Of a DNA stretch of 64,000 nucleotides, positions 8,307-16,917 are shown piece by piece. This stretch comes from Spongiactinospora sp. TRM90649 (GTDB lineage Bacteria; Actinomycetota; Actinomycetes; Streptosporangiales; Streptosporangiaceae). The stretch is from positions 186,001 through 250,000 of the forward strand of contig NZ_JARLTC010000005.1 of assembly GCF_029382225.1 (NCBI RefSeq), in the 5' to 3' direction. Position 1 is the stretch's first letter, and each line of letters starts with the position of its first letter. The notes beneath the pieces are model-generated. The model was not told the origin of the DNA, made no database searches, and saw only the letters and a list, made by a program, of their open reading frames with translations. The position numbers and the translations under genes were made by a program.

Positions 8307-10052
8307 TCAGGCATCAGCGGCTTCCTGGGGGTGGGCCTCTTGGGGGTGGTGCCGGGTCCAGGCGGTCCAGTGGGCGGCGTACGGGCCGTTCGCCTCCCGC
8401 AGGTCCTTGTGCGGGCCGTCTTCCACGACGGCCCCCGCGTCCATGACGACGACGCGGTCGGCGGAGGCGGCCTGGGTCAGGCGGTGGGCCACGATGAGGG
8501 CGGTCCGGCCGTCGATGGCCTGTTCCACCGAGCGCTCCAGGGCACGGGCACCGGTGCTTCCCGCCTCGGCGGTGGCCTCGTCCAAGACGGCCAGGTCGGG
8601 GTCGGCCAGCACCAGCCGGGCGAGCGCGAGTTGCTGGCTCTGCGCGCCGGTGAGCCGGTGCCCGCCCTGGCCGACGACCGTGGCCAGTCCCTGGGGCAGG
8701 GCCTCGGCCCAGTCGAGGGCCTCGACGCGGGCCAGCGCCGCGCGCAGGTCCTCGTCGGTGGCCTGCGGGCGGGCAAGGCGCAGGTCGTCGGCGAGCGGAC
8801 CGGCGAAGACGTGCACCTCCTGGGTCACCATGCCCACCTTGAACGGCATGCGGATCGTGCCCGCCGTCGGTTCGTGGACTCCCGCCACGATCTTGGCCAG
8901 CGTGGTCTTGCCCGCGCCGCTCGGCCCGACCAGCGCGACGTGCTGCCCCGGCTCGATGTCCAGGTCGACCCCGTGCAGCACCGGACGGCCGGCCTCGTAG
9001 GCGTGGCGCAGCCCCCGCACGGCCACGCCGCTCTCCCCCTGCCCGGTCCTCGGCGTACTCTCGGTGACGTGGTCGGCCACGCCGACCAGGCGCGCCAGGC
9101 CCGCCGTCGCCGACTGGGCGTCGTCCAGCAGCACGAGCGCGGTGTTGATCGGCCCGAACAGGTTGTGGAAGTACAGCGCGGCGGCGGTGGCCGTGCCGAT
9201 GGTGGCCGAACCGTCGCGCACCAGCAGCACGCCCGCCGCCAGCACGGCGGCCAGCCCGATGTACTCGGCGATGTGCAGGCGGCTGTAGAAGCGCAGCACC
9301 AGCCGCACGCCGCGCATCGTGATCTCCAGCGCGGCGCGCGAGCGGACGCCGACCCGCTCCAGGTGCTCGGTCTCGGCGCGCAGCGCGCGGACGGTGGAGG
9401 CCCCCGCGATCGTGTCGAGGAGTTGCTGCTGCTGCTCGCCGGTGGCGACCCGCTGGGCCGCGTACAGCGGCACGGCGTTGCGCACGTACCAGCGTCCGGT
9501 GTGCACCTGCACCGGGATGGCCAGCAGGGCGGCGAGCATGAAGCGCCAGTCCAGCAGCGCCATCGCCACCAGGGTGAGCACGATCGACAGCAGCGAGCGG
9601 GCCAGCGCGGGCAGCGCCGACCGGACGGCCTCGGCCACCCGCGCCACGTCGCCGGTCACCCGGGAGGTGAGGTCGCCGGAACCGGCGCGCTCGATCCGCT
9701 CAAGCGGCAGTGTCAGGACGCGTTCGACGAAGCGCTCGCGCAGGTCGGCCAGCGCGGTCTCGCCGAACCTGGCCACGAGCACCAGCCCCCAGGCGGCCAG
9801 CACGCCCTGGACCACACCGGCCAGCACCAGCGCGACCGTGGGGACGGTGAGGGCGGTGAGGGCGGTGGCGGACCGGTGCCCGGCCACCAGGTCCACGATG
9901 TACCCGAGCAGCGGCTGCACCAGCAGCCCCGTGGCGGTGGCGGCGATCAGCAGGCCGAAGCCCGCGAAAGCGATGCGCCGATGGGGCCGGATGATCTCTC
10001 GTACGGCGGCGCGGGTGCGGGCCGGGGTCGCGGTGGGGAGCAGGTCTTTCAC
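8307..10052 (-). CDS. ABC transporter, fused permease-ATPase (active-Walker subunit), probable siderophore/iron uptake
   Basis: A 581-residue half-transporter with six membrane helices at residues about 20-300 and a nucleotide-binding domain at about 330-565. Walker A is GPSGAGKTT and Walker B is LAVLDEATAE with the catalytic Glu intact, but the signature loop is degenerate (LTGAQSQQL instead of LSGGQ). GTG 10052 overlaps the stop of the upstream partner by 4 bp, which implies coupled translation and a heterodimer. The iron box before the partner suggests import of an iron-siderophore complex, as in IrtAB-type pairs. That role is inferred from regulation; by fold alone it could be an exporter. 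Confidence 0.85.
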   Translation of the reverse strand: MKDLLPTATPARTRAAVREIIRPHRRIAFAGFGLLIAATATGLLVQPLLGYIVDLVAGHRSATALTALTVPTVALVLAGVVQGVLAAWGLVLVARFGETALADLRERFVERVLTLPLERIERAGSGDLTSRVTGDVARVAEAVRSALPALARSLLSIVLTLVAMALLDWRFMLAALLAIPVQVHTGRWYVRNAVPLYAAQRVATGEQQQQLLDTIAGASTVRALRAETEHLERVGVRSRAALEITMRGVRLVLRFYSRLHIAEYIGLAAVLAAGVLLVRDGSATIGTATAAALYFHNLFGPINTALVLLDDAQSATAGLARLVGVADHVTESTPRTGQGESGVAVRGLRHAYEAGRPVLHGVDLDIEPGQHVALVGPSGAGKTTLAKIVAGVHEPTAGTIRMPFKVGMVTQEVHVFAGPLADDLRLARPQATDEDLRAALARVEALDWAEALPQGLATVVGQGGHRLTGAQSQQLALARLVLADPDLAVLDEATAEAGSTGARALERSVEQAIDGRTALIVAHRLTQAASADRVVVMDAGAVVEDGPHKDLREANGPYAAHWTAWTRHHPQEAHPQEAADA

Positions 10053-11710
10053 GCCAGAACCGCCTTGCGATAGTCCTCGTTGCGCCGCAGCAGGTCGTCG
10101 TGGGGGGCCGCGTCGGCGACGCGCCCGCCGTCCAGGAACAGCACCCGGTCGGCCGCCGCCAGCAGGGCGGGGCTGGTGGTCACCACGACGGTGGTCAGGC
10201 CGTGGCGCAGCCGCCTGACGGATTCGGCGACGCGCGCCTCGGTGACGGCGTCCACCGCGCTGGTCGGGTCGTGCAGGACCAGCACCGGACGGCCTGCCGC
10301 CAGCCCCCTGGCCAGCGCGACCCGTTGTCGCTGGCCGCCGGACAGCGCGCCGCCGCGTTCGCCGACCTGAGCCGCGGGGGACAGTTCGCCGGCACCGGCC
10401 GCCGCCAGCACCTCGCCCGCCGACGCCTCGTCGCCGCCGATGTTGTCGCCGATACTCCCATCGAAGAGCACGGAGTCGTGCTCGGCCACCAGAACGGCCT
10501 CTCGCAGCCTCGCCGGATCCACCTCGCACAGCGGGACGCCGTCGAGTTCGACGGTCCCCGACTCGGGATCGGCCTCCCGCCCCAGGCAGCGCAGCAGCGC
10601 GACGGCGGCGGCGGGGTCGGCGGCGGCGATGGCGACGTGTTCGCCCGCCGGGATGTCCAGGTCCAGGTGGCGCAGGACGCCGTGGCTGACGCCGCTGAGC
10701 CGTACCGCGCCCTCGACGCGGGCGGGCAGGTCGCGACCGCCGCCGGTGACGGCGGGCGGCTCGGACAGCAGCGCGGCCACCCTGGCGGCGGAGGCGCGGG
10801 CCTGGGCGAGCTCGGCGTTGACCCAGGCGAGCGTCTGCAGCGGCCCCTGGAGGAACAGCGCCAGGCCGACCGCGGCCACGAACTCGCCTAGGGTGATCGT
10901 GCCGTTCGCCGCGAACGTGCCCCCGGCCAGGGCGAGCAGCGCGATGAACGCGCCGGTGAGGGCGAGCACGACGCCGTTCTGCCACGCCTCGGCGCGGGCG
11001 GCGCGCAGGGTGGCGGCCAGGGAATTCCGGCTGGTGCGCCGGTAGCGCTCGACCGCGGCCGTCTCGGCGCCGAGGCCCTTGAGCACGCGAAGCCCGGCCA
11101 CCAGGTCGGCGGCCACTCCCGAGGCGTGCGCGGCGCTCTCCTGCTCGACGGCGCTGCGCTGCTCCAGCGGCCTGCTCAGCCGGTGCCCCAGCCACAGCAG
11201 CGCGGGAGTGCCGACCAGGACGATCAGCCCGAGCGGCACGGAGGTGCGGAGCAGCACCACGCTGGCCACGCCCAGGCCGGTACAGGCGGCGATCCCGGCG
11301 AGGACCGCCATCAGCGCCATGCCGACCCGGCGGGCGTCCTCGGTGGCGACCCCGGTCAGCGCGCCCGGCAGCCGGTCGCGCCCGGCGCCGCCGCCGGGGT
11401 GCAGCACCCTGGCGACCACGGCCATGCGGATCTCGTGCGCCGCCTCCGCGGCGGCACGCTCGCCGAGCCGCGCGCCGAACCGGTAACTGAACGAGAGGCC
11501 CAGGTAGACCACGGCCAGCACGCCCAGCCACACCAGCAGCCGGTTCCAGCTCTCCCCGGCCACCGCCTGGTCGATCGCCGCCCCGATCAGCACCGGCACC
11601 AGCGCCTCACCCGCCTGATGCCCCGCGCCCAGCAACGAGCCCCAGCCCAGCCTGCCCCGCTGCCCGCCGATCGCACGCGAGAGTACGTCCCGCCCTGACT
11701 TCACCTGCAC
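10049..11710 (-). CDS. ABC transporter, fused permease-ATPase (degenerate-Walker subunit), probable siderophore/iron uptake
   Basis: The 553-residue first subunit of the pair. It has six membrane helices (about 20-300) and then an ATPase domain. Here Walker A has become AIAAADPAAAVAL with no catalytic lysine, and Walker B is VLVLHDPTSAVD, with Pro in place of the catalytic Glu, while the signature LSGGQRQRVALARG is perfect. Combined with the partner's intact Walker A/B and broken signature, the dimer would have one working and one dead ATP site, a known heterodimer arrangement. The start is GTG 11710 or GTG 11704. A palindrome matching the iron-regulator consensus lies 23 bp upstream. Confidence 0.85.
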   Translation of the reverse strand: MQVKSGRDVLSRAIGGQRGRLGWGSLLGAGHQAGEALVPVLIGAAIDQAVAGESWNRLLVWLGVLAVVYLGLSFSYRFGARLGERAAAEAAHEIRMAVVARVLHPGGGAGRDRLPGALTGVATEDARRVGMALMAVLAGIAACTGLGVASVVLLRTSVPLGLIVLVGTPALLWLGHRLSRPLEQRSAVEQESAAHASGVAADLVAGLRVLKGLGAETAAVERYRRTSRNSLAATLRAARAEAWQNGVVLALTGAFIALLALAGGTFAANGTITLGEFVAAVGLALFLQGPLQTLAWVNAELAQARASAARVAALLSEPPAVTGGGRDLPARVEGAVRLSGVSHGVLRHLDLDIPAGEHVAIAAADPAAAVALLRCLGREADPESGTVELDGVPLCEVDPARLREAVLVAEHDSVLFDGSIGDNIGGDEASAGEVLAAAGAGELSPAAQVGERGGALSGGQRQRVALARGLAAGRPVLVLHDPTSAVDAVTEARVAESVRRLRHGLTTVVVTTSPALLAAADRVLFLDGGRVADAAPHDDLLRRNEDYRKAVLA

Positions 11711-11732
11711 ACCCCACCCAAATCCACCCAGA

Positions 11733-11751
11733 TCAGGCAAGGCTAACCTAA
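11733..11751 (-). promoter_or_regulatory. Iron box (IdeR/DmdR-type operator)
   Basis: On the minus strand it reads TTAGGTTAGCCTTGCCTGA. This matches the 19-bp IdeR/DmdR1 consensus (TTAGGTTAGGCTAACCTAA and its inverse) at 16 positions. It sits 23 bp before the first start of the ABC pair, where an iron-loaded repressor would block transcription when iron is sufficient. Confidence 0.75.
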
Positions 11752-11875
11752 CCGCCACCCCAAGATCGAGCCGGGGATGCCCCGTCCGGCGGGCGGGGCG
11801 GCGAAGTCGTGGGGGGACCTCACGAAGAAAGTGAGGGTCTCTGGTGTCTCGTGGTTCGGCGTGGTCAGCTCGACT

Positions 11876-12235
11876 ATGACGCCACGCGAGTTCATCGAAC
11901 GGTACTACGTCCAGCTTCAGGACGATCGTGCGGCCCTGACGGCCTACTACACCGACGCCTCGGTACTGATCGCCAAGGGCAAGGAGAACCGGGGGCTCGC
12001 GGCCATCGGGAAGCACCTGGCGAATCTGCCGAAGCTGGGGATCGAGCCTGAGGTGATCTCCGAGCAGCGCACGCCGTTCGGGGCCGAGCTGATCGTGATC
12101 ACGGGGCGGCTGCGGCACGAGGACCAGCGGGCCGTTCCCTTCACGGAGACCTTCCTCGTCACCCTTCCGGAGACCGGCGGCGACACCGGCGACACCGTGG
12201 TGCACAACCAGACGTTCTTCTTCATCGCCGGTTAG
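11876..12235 (+). CDS. NTF2-like fold protein
   Basis: About 119 residues starting TPREFIERYYVQLQDDR. It continues with a YYTDAS motif and ends with strand-like segments (VPFTETFLVTLP, then VVHNQTFFFIAG). The pattern of an N-terminal helix with YY followed by an antiparallel sheet is that of the NTF2 superfamily, and the start resembles eukaryotic NTF2/G3BP domains more than typical bacterial SnoaL enzymes. ATG 11876 has only a weak ribosome site; a GTG farther upstream is possible. It lies between the iron-regulated ABC pair (divergent) and a LysR gene whose 3' end overlaps its own by 4 bp. No function can be assigned. Confidence 0.65.
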   Translation: MTPREFIERYYVQLQDDRAALTAYYTDASVLIAKGKENRGLAAIGKHLANLPKLGIEPEVISEQRTPFGAELIVITGRLRHEDQRAVPFTETFLVTLPETGGDTGDTVVHNQTFFFIAG

Positions 12236-13146
12236 ACCGGCGCCTCCTCGTCGCCGAGGACCTCGCGCATGAACCCGACGAGCCAGTGCTGCGCCGGGCT
12301 GCGCGCGTGCGCGTGGCGCGCGTAGACCGACACCCGCACGGGCTCGATCTCCAGGGGCAGCTCCAGCAGCCGGACGCGCTGTTCGGCCGCGAAGACCTCG
12401 GCGGCGTTGCGCGGCACCATCGCGAACAGTTCACTGGTCTGCACCAGGTACGGCAGCGCGGCGAACCTGGTCACCTCCAGCGCCACCCGGTGCAGCACCC
12501 CGAGCCCCTCAAGGGCGCGGCGCGGGCCCTCGTGCCCGGACGGGCCGAGCACCGTGATGTGCCGTTCGGCGCGCAGGTCGGCGATGCGGGCGCGGTCGCC
12601 GCGCAGTCTCGGGTGGTCGTCGGCGACCATGCCCACGTAGCCCTCGGTGAAGAGCGGGATCCGGGTCACCCGCTGCGAGCCGAGCAGCGGTGAGGCGATG
12701 AACGCGTCGATCTCGCCCCGGCCGAGCCGATCGGCGGCGTTGACGACGTCGAGCGGGCGGACGCGCAGGGTGACGCCCGGCGCCCGCTCGCGCAGCGCGG
12801 CCATGAGCCGGGGCAGCAGGGACACCTCCCCGAGGTCCGACAGGCAGAGCGTGAACGCGTCGTGCGCGCTCGCCGGGTCGAAGGTGCGCGCGCCGCTCAC
12901 GGCGGCCTCGATGCCGGACAGCGCGGCGTGCAGCGGCTCGTACAACTGCCGGGCCGTGGTGGTGGGGACCAGCCCGCCGCTGCTCCTGCGGAACAGCTCG
13001 TCGCCGAACCTGCGGCGCAGCTTCTGCAGGCCGTAGCTGATCGTCGGCTGGGTGACGTGCATGGACTCGGCGGTGGCGGTGACGCTGCGGGTCTCGTAGA
13101 GCAGCACGAACGTGCGCACGAGGTTGAGGTCGAAGTCGCGCATCAT
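12232..13146 (-). CDS. LysR-family transcriptional regulator
   Basis: 304 residues. The N-terminal winged helix-turn-helix (DLNLVRTFVLLYETRSVTAT, then HVTQPTISYGLQKLRRRFG) is followed by a periplasmic-binding-like effector domain. It is divergent from the benzoylformate decarboxylase gene with a 126-bp gap, the usual arrangement for a LysR activator and its target. The likely inducer is a mandelate/benzoylformate-type aromatic acid, inferred from the neighbours. ATG 13146 is followed directly by a second ATG at 13143. Confidence 0.88.
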   Translation of the reverse strand: MMRDFDLNLVRTFVLLYETRSVTATAESMHVTQPTISYGLQKLRRRFGDELFRRSSGGLVPTTTARQLYEPLHAALSGIEAAVSGARTFDPASAHDAFTLCLSDLGEVSLLPRLMAALRERAPGVTLRVRPLDVVNAADRLGRGEIDAFIASPLLGSQRVTRIPLFTEGYVGMVADDHPRLRGDRARIADLRAERHITVLGPSGHEGPRRALEGLGVLHRVALEVTRFAALPYLVQTSELFAMVPRNAAEVFAAEQRVRLLELPLEIEPVRVSVYARHAHARSPAQHWLVGFMREVLGDEEAPV

Positions 13147-13272
13147 CGATCCCGTCTATGTCACCGCCTCGGAAACATCTATTTGAACACACTCTGACGT
13201 CTTCCTAGGGTCGAGGTGACAGGTGGCCATGAGAGACAGGTCACATCGCCCTCCGAAGGGGGACCCCGTTCC

Positions 13273-14871
13273 ATGCCGACCGCCCGCCGGATCGTTCATG
13301 AGTTCCTCGAACGCCGTGGCCTGACGACGATCTTCGGCAACCCCGGTTCCAACGAGCTGCCGTTCCTCGCCGAGCTGCCCGATTCCTTTACCTATGTTCT
13401 GGGCCTGCACGAGGGCGTCGTGGTGGGCATGGCCGACGGGTTCGCACAGGCCACCGGCCGTCCGGTACTGGTCAACCTGCACGCCGCCGCCGGGTCGGGC
13501 AACGCCATGGGCGCGCTGACCAACGCGGTTCAGTCGCGTTCGCCGCTGGTGCTGACGGCGGGGCAGCAGGTTCGCTCGGCGATCGGGCTGGAGGCGATGC
13601 TCGCCAACACCGAGGCGACGCAGCTCATGCGCCCGCTGGTCGGCTGGTCCGGTGAGCCCACCTGCGCGGCCGACGTGCCGCGCTCGGTGGCGCAGGCGGT
13701 CTTCGAGGCCGAGCTGCGCCGCCGTCCCACCTACCTGTCCGTGCCGTACGACGACTGGGCGGCCGAGCTGGGCGGCAACGAGCTGGCCACGCTGGACCGC
13801 GAGGTACGGCGGGCGCTCACCCCGTCCGCGGACCAGCTCGCCGAGCTGACCGGGCAGGTAGCCGCGGCCGTGAACCCGGTGCTCGTGCTGGGCGGCGACA
13901 TCGACACGGCGGGCCTGTTCGGCAAGGCCGTGGCGCTGGCCGAACACCTGGAGCTGCCGGTCTGGATCGCGCCTTCGCCGTTCCGGCTGCCCTTCCCGAA
14001 CCGGCACCGGCTGTGCCGGGGCGTGCTCCCGGCGGGCATCGGCGCGTTGTCCGACAGGCTGGCCGGGCACGACCTGATCCTGGTGCTGGGGGCGCCGGTC
14101 TTCCGCTACCACCAGCACGTCCCCGGCCCCTATCTGCCGGAGGGCGCCACGCTCGTGCAGGTCACCGATGACGCGGACGCCGCCGCGCGGGCCCCGGTGG
14201 GCCGGTCACTGGTCGCCGACCCGGGCGCGGTGATGGACGCGCTGCTGACCGGCGTGCCCGCCAGACCCGCACGGCCCACGCCGAGCCCGTCACCGCGCTT
14301 CGTCGCTCCCCCGGCCGCGGCGATCGGCCCGCACGGCGGCGCCCTGCACCCCGAGGAGGTGTTCGCCGCGCTGCGCGAGACGCTGCCCGCCGACACCGCC
14401 TACGTGGTGGAGTCCACCTCGACGAACGCGGCGTGGTGGCGGCAGATGGACCTGCGCGAGCCGGGTTCGTACTTCTTCCCCGCGGCGGGCGGGCTCGGGT
14501 TCGGCCTGCCCGCGGCGGTCGGGATGGCGATGGGCCGCCCCGACCGGCCGGTGGTCGGCGTGGTCGGCGACGGATCGGCGAACTACGGCGTCACCGCGCT
14601 GTGGACGGCCGCCCACCACGCCGTCCCGGTCACGTTCGTGATCCTGCGCAACGGCAGCTACGGCGCGCTGCAATGGTTCGGCGGACTGCTGGGCACCCCC
14701 GACGTGCCCGGCACCGAGCTGCCCGGCATGGACTTCACCCGCATCGCCGAAGGCTACGGCGTACCCGCCGTCGCGGTCGCCGACGCGGACGAGCTGCGCG
14801 CCCGGCTCAAGGAGGCGACGCGCGGGCCCCGGCTCATCCAGGTGGACACGCACCTCACCACTCCGGAGTAG
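13273..14871 (+). CDS. mdlC: Benzoylformate decarboxylase (ThDP-dependent)
   Basis: Decarboxylates benzoylformate (phenylglyoxylate) to benzaldehyde in the mandelate pathway. From ATG 13273 (GAAGGGG ribosome site upstream) the protein has 532 residues. It places Ser26 in GNPGSNELP, Glu47 in GLHEG and His70 in NLHAAAGSG, exactly the numbering of the Pseudomonas putida enzyme. FRYHQHVPG near residue 280 supplies the second active-site histidine region. GDGSANYG followed later by ILRNGSYG is the ThDP/Mg motif. Related 2-oxo-acid decarboxylases differ at these residues, so the assignment is firm. An MFS transporter follows 23 bp later. Confidence 0.9.
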   Translation: MPTARRIVHEFLERRGLTTIFGNPGSNELPFLAELPDSFTYVLGLHEGVVVGMADGFAQATGRPVLVNLHAAAGSGNAMGALTNAVQSRSPLVLTAGQQVRSAIGLEAMLANTEATQLMRPLVGWSGEPTCAADVPRSVAQAVFEAELRRRPTYLSVPYDDWAAELGGNELATLDREVRRALTPSADQLAELTGQVAAAVNPVLVLGGDIDTAGLFGKAVALAEHLELPVWIAPSPFRLPFPNRHRLCRGVLPAGIGALSDRLAGHDLILVLGAPVFRYHQHVPGPYLPEGATLVQVTDDADAAARAPVGRSLVADPGAVMDALLTGVPARPARPTPSPSPRFVAPPAAAIGPHGGALHPEEVFAALRETLPADTAYVVESTSTNAAWWRQMDLREPGSYFFPAAGGLGFGLPAAVGMAMGRPDRPVVGVVGDGSANYGVTALWTAAHHAVPVTFVILRNGSYGALQWFGGLLGTPDVPGTELPGMDFTRIAEGYGVPAVAVADADELRARLKEATRGPRLIQVDTHLTTPE

Positions 14872-14894
14872 CGCCACGCGAAGGGAGAACAGCC

Positions 14895-16208
14895 TTGACC
14901 AAACCCCCCGGCCGTACGGCGTGGACCGCGGTCCTCTGCTGGCTGACCGTCCTGCTCGAAGGCTATGACCTGGTCGCGCTCGGCGCGACGATCCCCACCC
15001 TGCTGCGCACCGGCCATCTGGGGTTCACCCCGGCGGGCGCGACCGCGGTCGCCACCGTGTCACTGGTCGGCGTGGGGATCGGCGCCGCGTGCATCGGGCC
15101 GCTGACCGACCGGTTCGGGCGGCGGCTCACGCTGATCGGCTCGGTCCTGCTGTTCTCCGTCTTCACACTGCTGATCCCGCTGTCGGCGAGCGTCGCGATG
15201 TTCGGCGCGTTCCGGTTCGTCGCCGGTCTCGGGCTGGGCGCGTGCATGCCCGTCGCGCTGACCATGATGTCGGAGAACCTGCCCGAGCGCCGCCGGGCCA
15301 GCGCCAACACGATCACCATGACCGGCTACCACGTGGGCGCGGTCCTCACCTCGCTGCTGGCGCTCGCGGTGGTCGGCGACTGGCACGTGCTCTTCTACGG
15401 CGGCGGCGTCGCCGGGCTGGTCGTGCTCCCGCTCATGTGGGCGCGGCTACCGGAGTCGGCGGCGTTCCTGGCCGCCAGGGAGTCGGGCGCCGGCGAGCGG
15501 GTCAGGCCACGCGACCTGCTCGGCCCGAGGTTCCGGCGGATCAGCGTCACCGTGTGGGTGGGCTCGTTCATGGGGCTGCTGCTGGTCTACGGGCTCAACA
15601 CCTGGCTGCCGCAGCTCATGGCCACGGCCGGTTACCCGATCACGACGTCGATCGCGCTGCTGCTGGTGCTCAACGTGGGCGCGATCGCCGGGCTGCTGGT
15701 GGCGGGGGCCGTCGCCGACCGCTTCGGCATCGGGCGGGTCGCGGTGATCTGGTTCGCCGCCGCCGCCGTGCTGCTGGCCGGGCTCAGCCTGCGGGTCGGC
15801 AGCGAAGTGGTGCTCAACCTGATGGTGCTGCTGACCGGGGTGTTCGTGTTCTCCGCCCAGGTGCTCATCTTCGGGTTCGTGGCGCACTCCTTCCCGGCGG
15901 GGGCCAGGGGCACCGCGCTCGGGCTGACCTCGGCCGTCGGCCGGATCGGGTCGATCGTCGGCCCGTTCGTCACCGGGGCGCTGGTCACCGCGGGCGTGGC
16001 CTACCCGTGGGGGTTCTGGTTCTTCGCCGCCGTGGCGGTGCTCGGCCTGGCCGCGATGGCGAGCGTCGCAGGGCGTAGAGCGCCCGTGACCGCCGCGACG
16101 ACCTGCGGCGTCCACGCCTGTACGCGACGCGGAGGAGGCGGTGGCGCGCTTCAACCCCATCCCCGAGATCGGCCGGGCGCACCGCTTCATCGTCGACCAC
16201 CTGGCTGA
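14895..16208 (+). CDS. MFS aromatic acid:H+ symporter-like transporter
   Basis: TTG 14895 follows AGGGAGAA and begins LTKPPGRTAWTAV. About 12 membrane segments follow, with the family signatures EGYDLVALG in helix 1 and GPLTDRFGRR between helices 2 and 3. The helix-1 Asp and this loop are typical of the AAHS family (PcaK/BenK). Placement after benzoylformate decarboxylase suggests uptake of mandelate, benzoylformate or benzoate. The natural C-terminus probably lies near base 16080; the last 40 or so codons run out of phase over the next remnant, so the original stop seems lost. Confidence 0.85.
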   Translation: MTKPPGRTAWTAVLCWLTVLLEGYDLVALGATIPTLLRTGHLGFTPAGATAVATVSLVGVGIGAACIGPLTDRFGRRLTLIGSVLLFSVFTLLIPLSASVAMFGAFRFVAGLGLGACMPVALTMMSENLPERRRASANTITMTGYHVGAVLTSLLALAVVGDWHVLFYGGGVAGLVVLPLMWARLPESAAFLAARESGAGERVRPRDLLGPRFRRISVTVWVGSFMGLLLVYGLNTWLPQLMATAGYPITTSIALLLVLNVGAIAGLLVAGAVADRFGIGRVAVIWFAAAAVLLAGLSLRVGSEVVLNLMVLLTGVFVFSAQVLIFGFVAHSFPAGARGTALGLTSAVGRIGSIVGPFVTGALVTAGVAYPWGFWFFAAVAVLGLAAMASVAGRRAPVTAATTCGVHACTRRGGGGGALQPHPRDRPGAPLHRRPPG

Positions 16209-16407
16209 GACGTCGGTCCGGCCCACCGAGGGCGGCTGGACCTGGAATTTCGACCCCGGGCTGTTCGGCCAGAGCCGGTTCACCACCGACGACCTGTTCG
16301 CCCCCGCGTGCGAGGTGGCGATCGTGCGCGCCGAGCACGGGCTGCCGACGGAACGGACCACCGAGCCGATGCGACGGGCGCTGGCCGGTTCGCTCAGGGC
16401 AGGACGA
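16141..16407 (+). pseudogene. Alpha/beta hydrolase remnant (middle/C-terminal fragment)
   Basis: This frame reads MARFNPIPEIGRAHRFIVDH, then VRPTEGGWTWNFDP and VAIVRAEHGL. These features are typical of the cap and acid-loop region of alpha/beta hydrolases. The N-terminal nucleophile half and the end are missing, and the fragment overlaps the out-of-phase tail of the MFS gene. It looks like what remains after a deletion. Confidence 0.55.
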
Positions 16408-16820
16408 ATGACGGCTGAGGCCCATCCCGAGGACCACGATCTGCCGGCCCGGCTGCGGGCCGTCCTGGCCGTCGATCCGGCCGCCCCGGCGTCGTCGGCG
16501 CCGTGGTCGGCGCGCTGGTCTCTCGGTTCAGCGTGGTCTCGCTCAGCCCCATGCAGCCCGCCGCCGCCCTGGCCCGCGACGTGGCCGGGATGCCGGACCA
16601 GCGCCTCGGCGAGGTGCCGCACGCCTGGATCGTGCCATCGGGGACGGAGGTGGACGCCGCCGCGCTGACGGCGTGGTGCCGGGAGCACCTGGCCCCCTAC
16701 GAGGTGCCCGCGGCCTTCCGGGTGACGAGCGAGATCCCCCGATCGGACGTGGGCAAACTATTGCGCCGCGAACTGCGCGAACAAGGCCTCGCCACCCCCG
16801 GCAGGCAAGCTACGCTGTAG
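16408..16820 (+). pseudogene. Acyl-CoA ligase (AMP-binding) remnant with frameshift and large internal deletion
   Basis: From ATG 16408 one frame reads a ligase-like start (DLPARLRAVLAVDPAAP). The frame then shifts near 16488 to VVSLSPMQPAAALARDV, also N-terminal ligase-like. It jumps straight to the C-terminal domain (GMPDQRLGEVPHAWIV, then LAPYEVPAAFRV and IPRSDVGKLLRRELRE). About 350 residues, including the ATP-binding core, are absent. The last motif keeps the catalytic lysine region of the family. Confidence 0.65.
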
Positions 16821-16830
16821 CCGTAATGAT

Positions 16831-16843
16831 TGTATGATTTACA
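16831..16843. promoter_or_regulatory. Probable GntR/FadR-type operator
   Basis: The inverted repeat TGTATGATTTACA (TGTA-N5-TACA) lies 75 bp before the GntR start. It resembles the TNGTNNNACNA-like sites of FadR-subfamily regulators, so autoregulation is likely. Confidence 0.4.
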
Positions 16844-16917
16844 GTGGGGCCAAACACGACATCGATGGCGCGAGTTCGACCCTGACCTGCGCCGGTGCCT
16901 AATCCGAGAGGGTTCCT

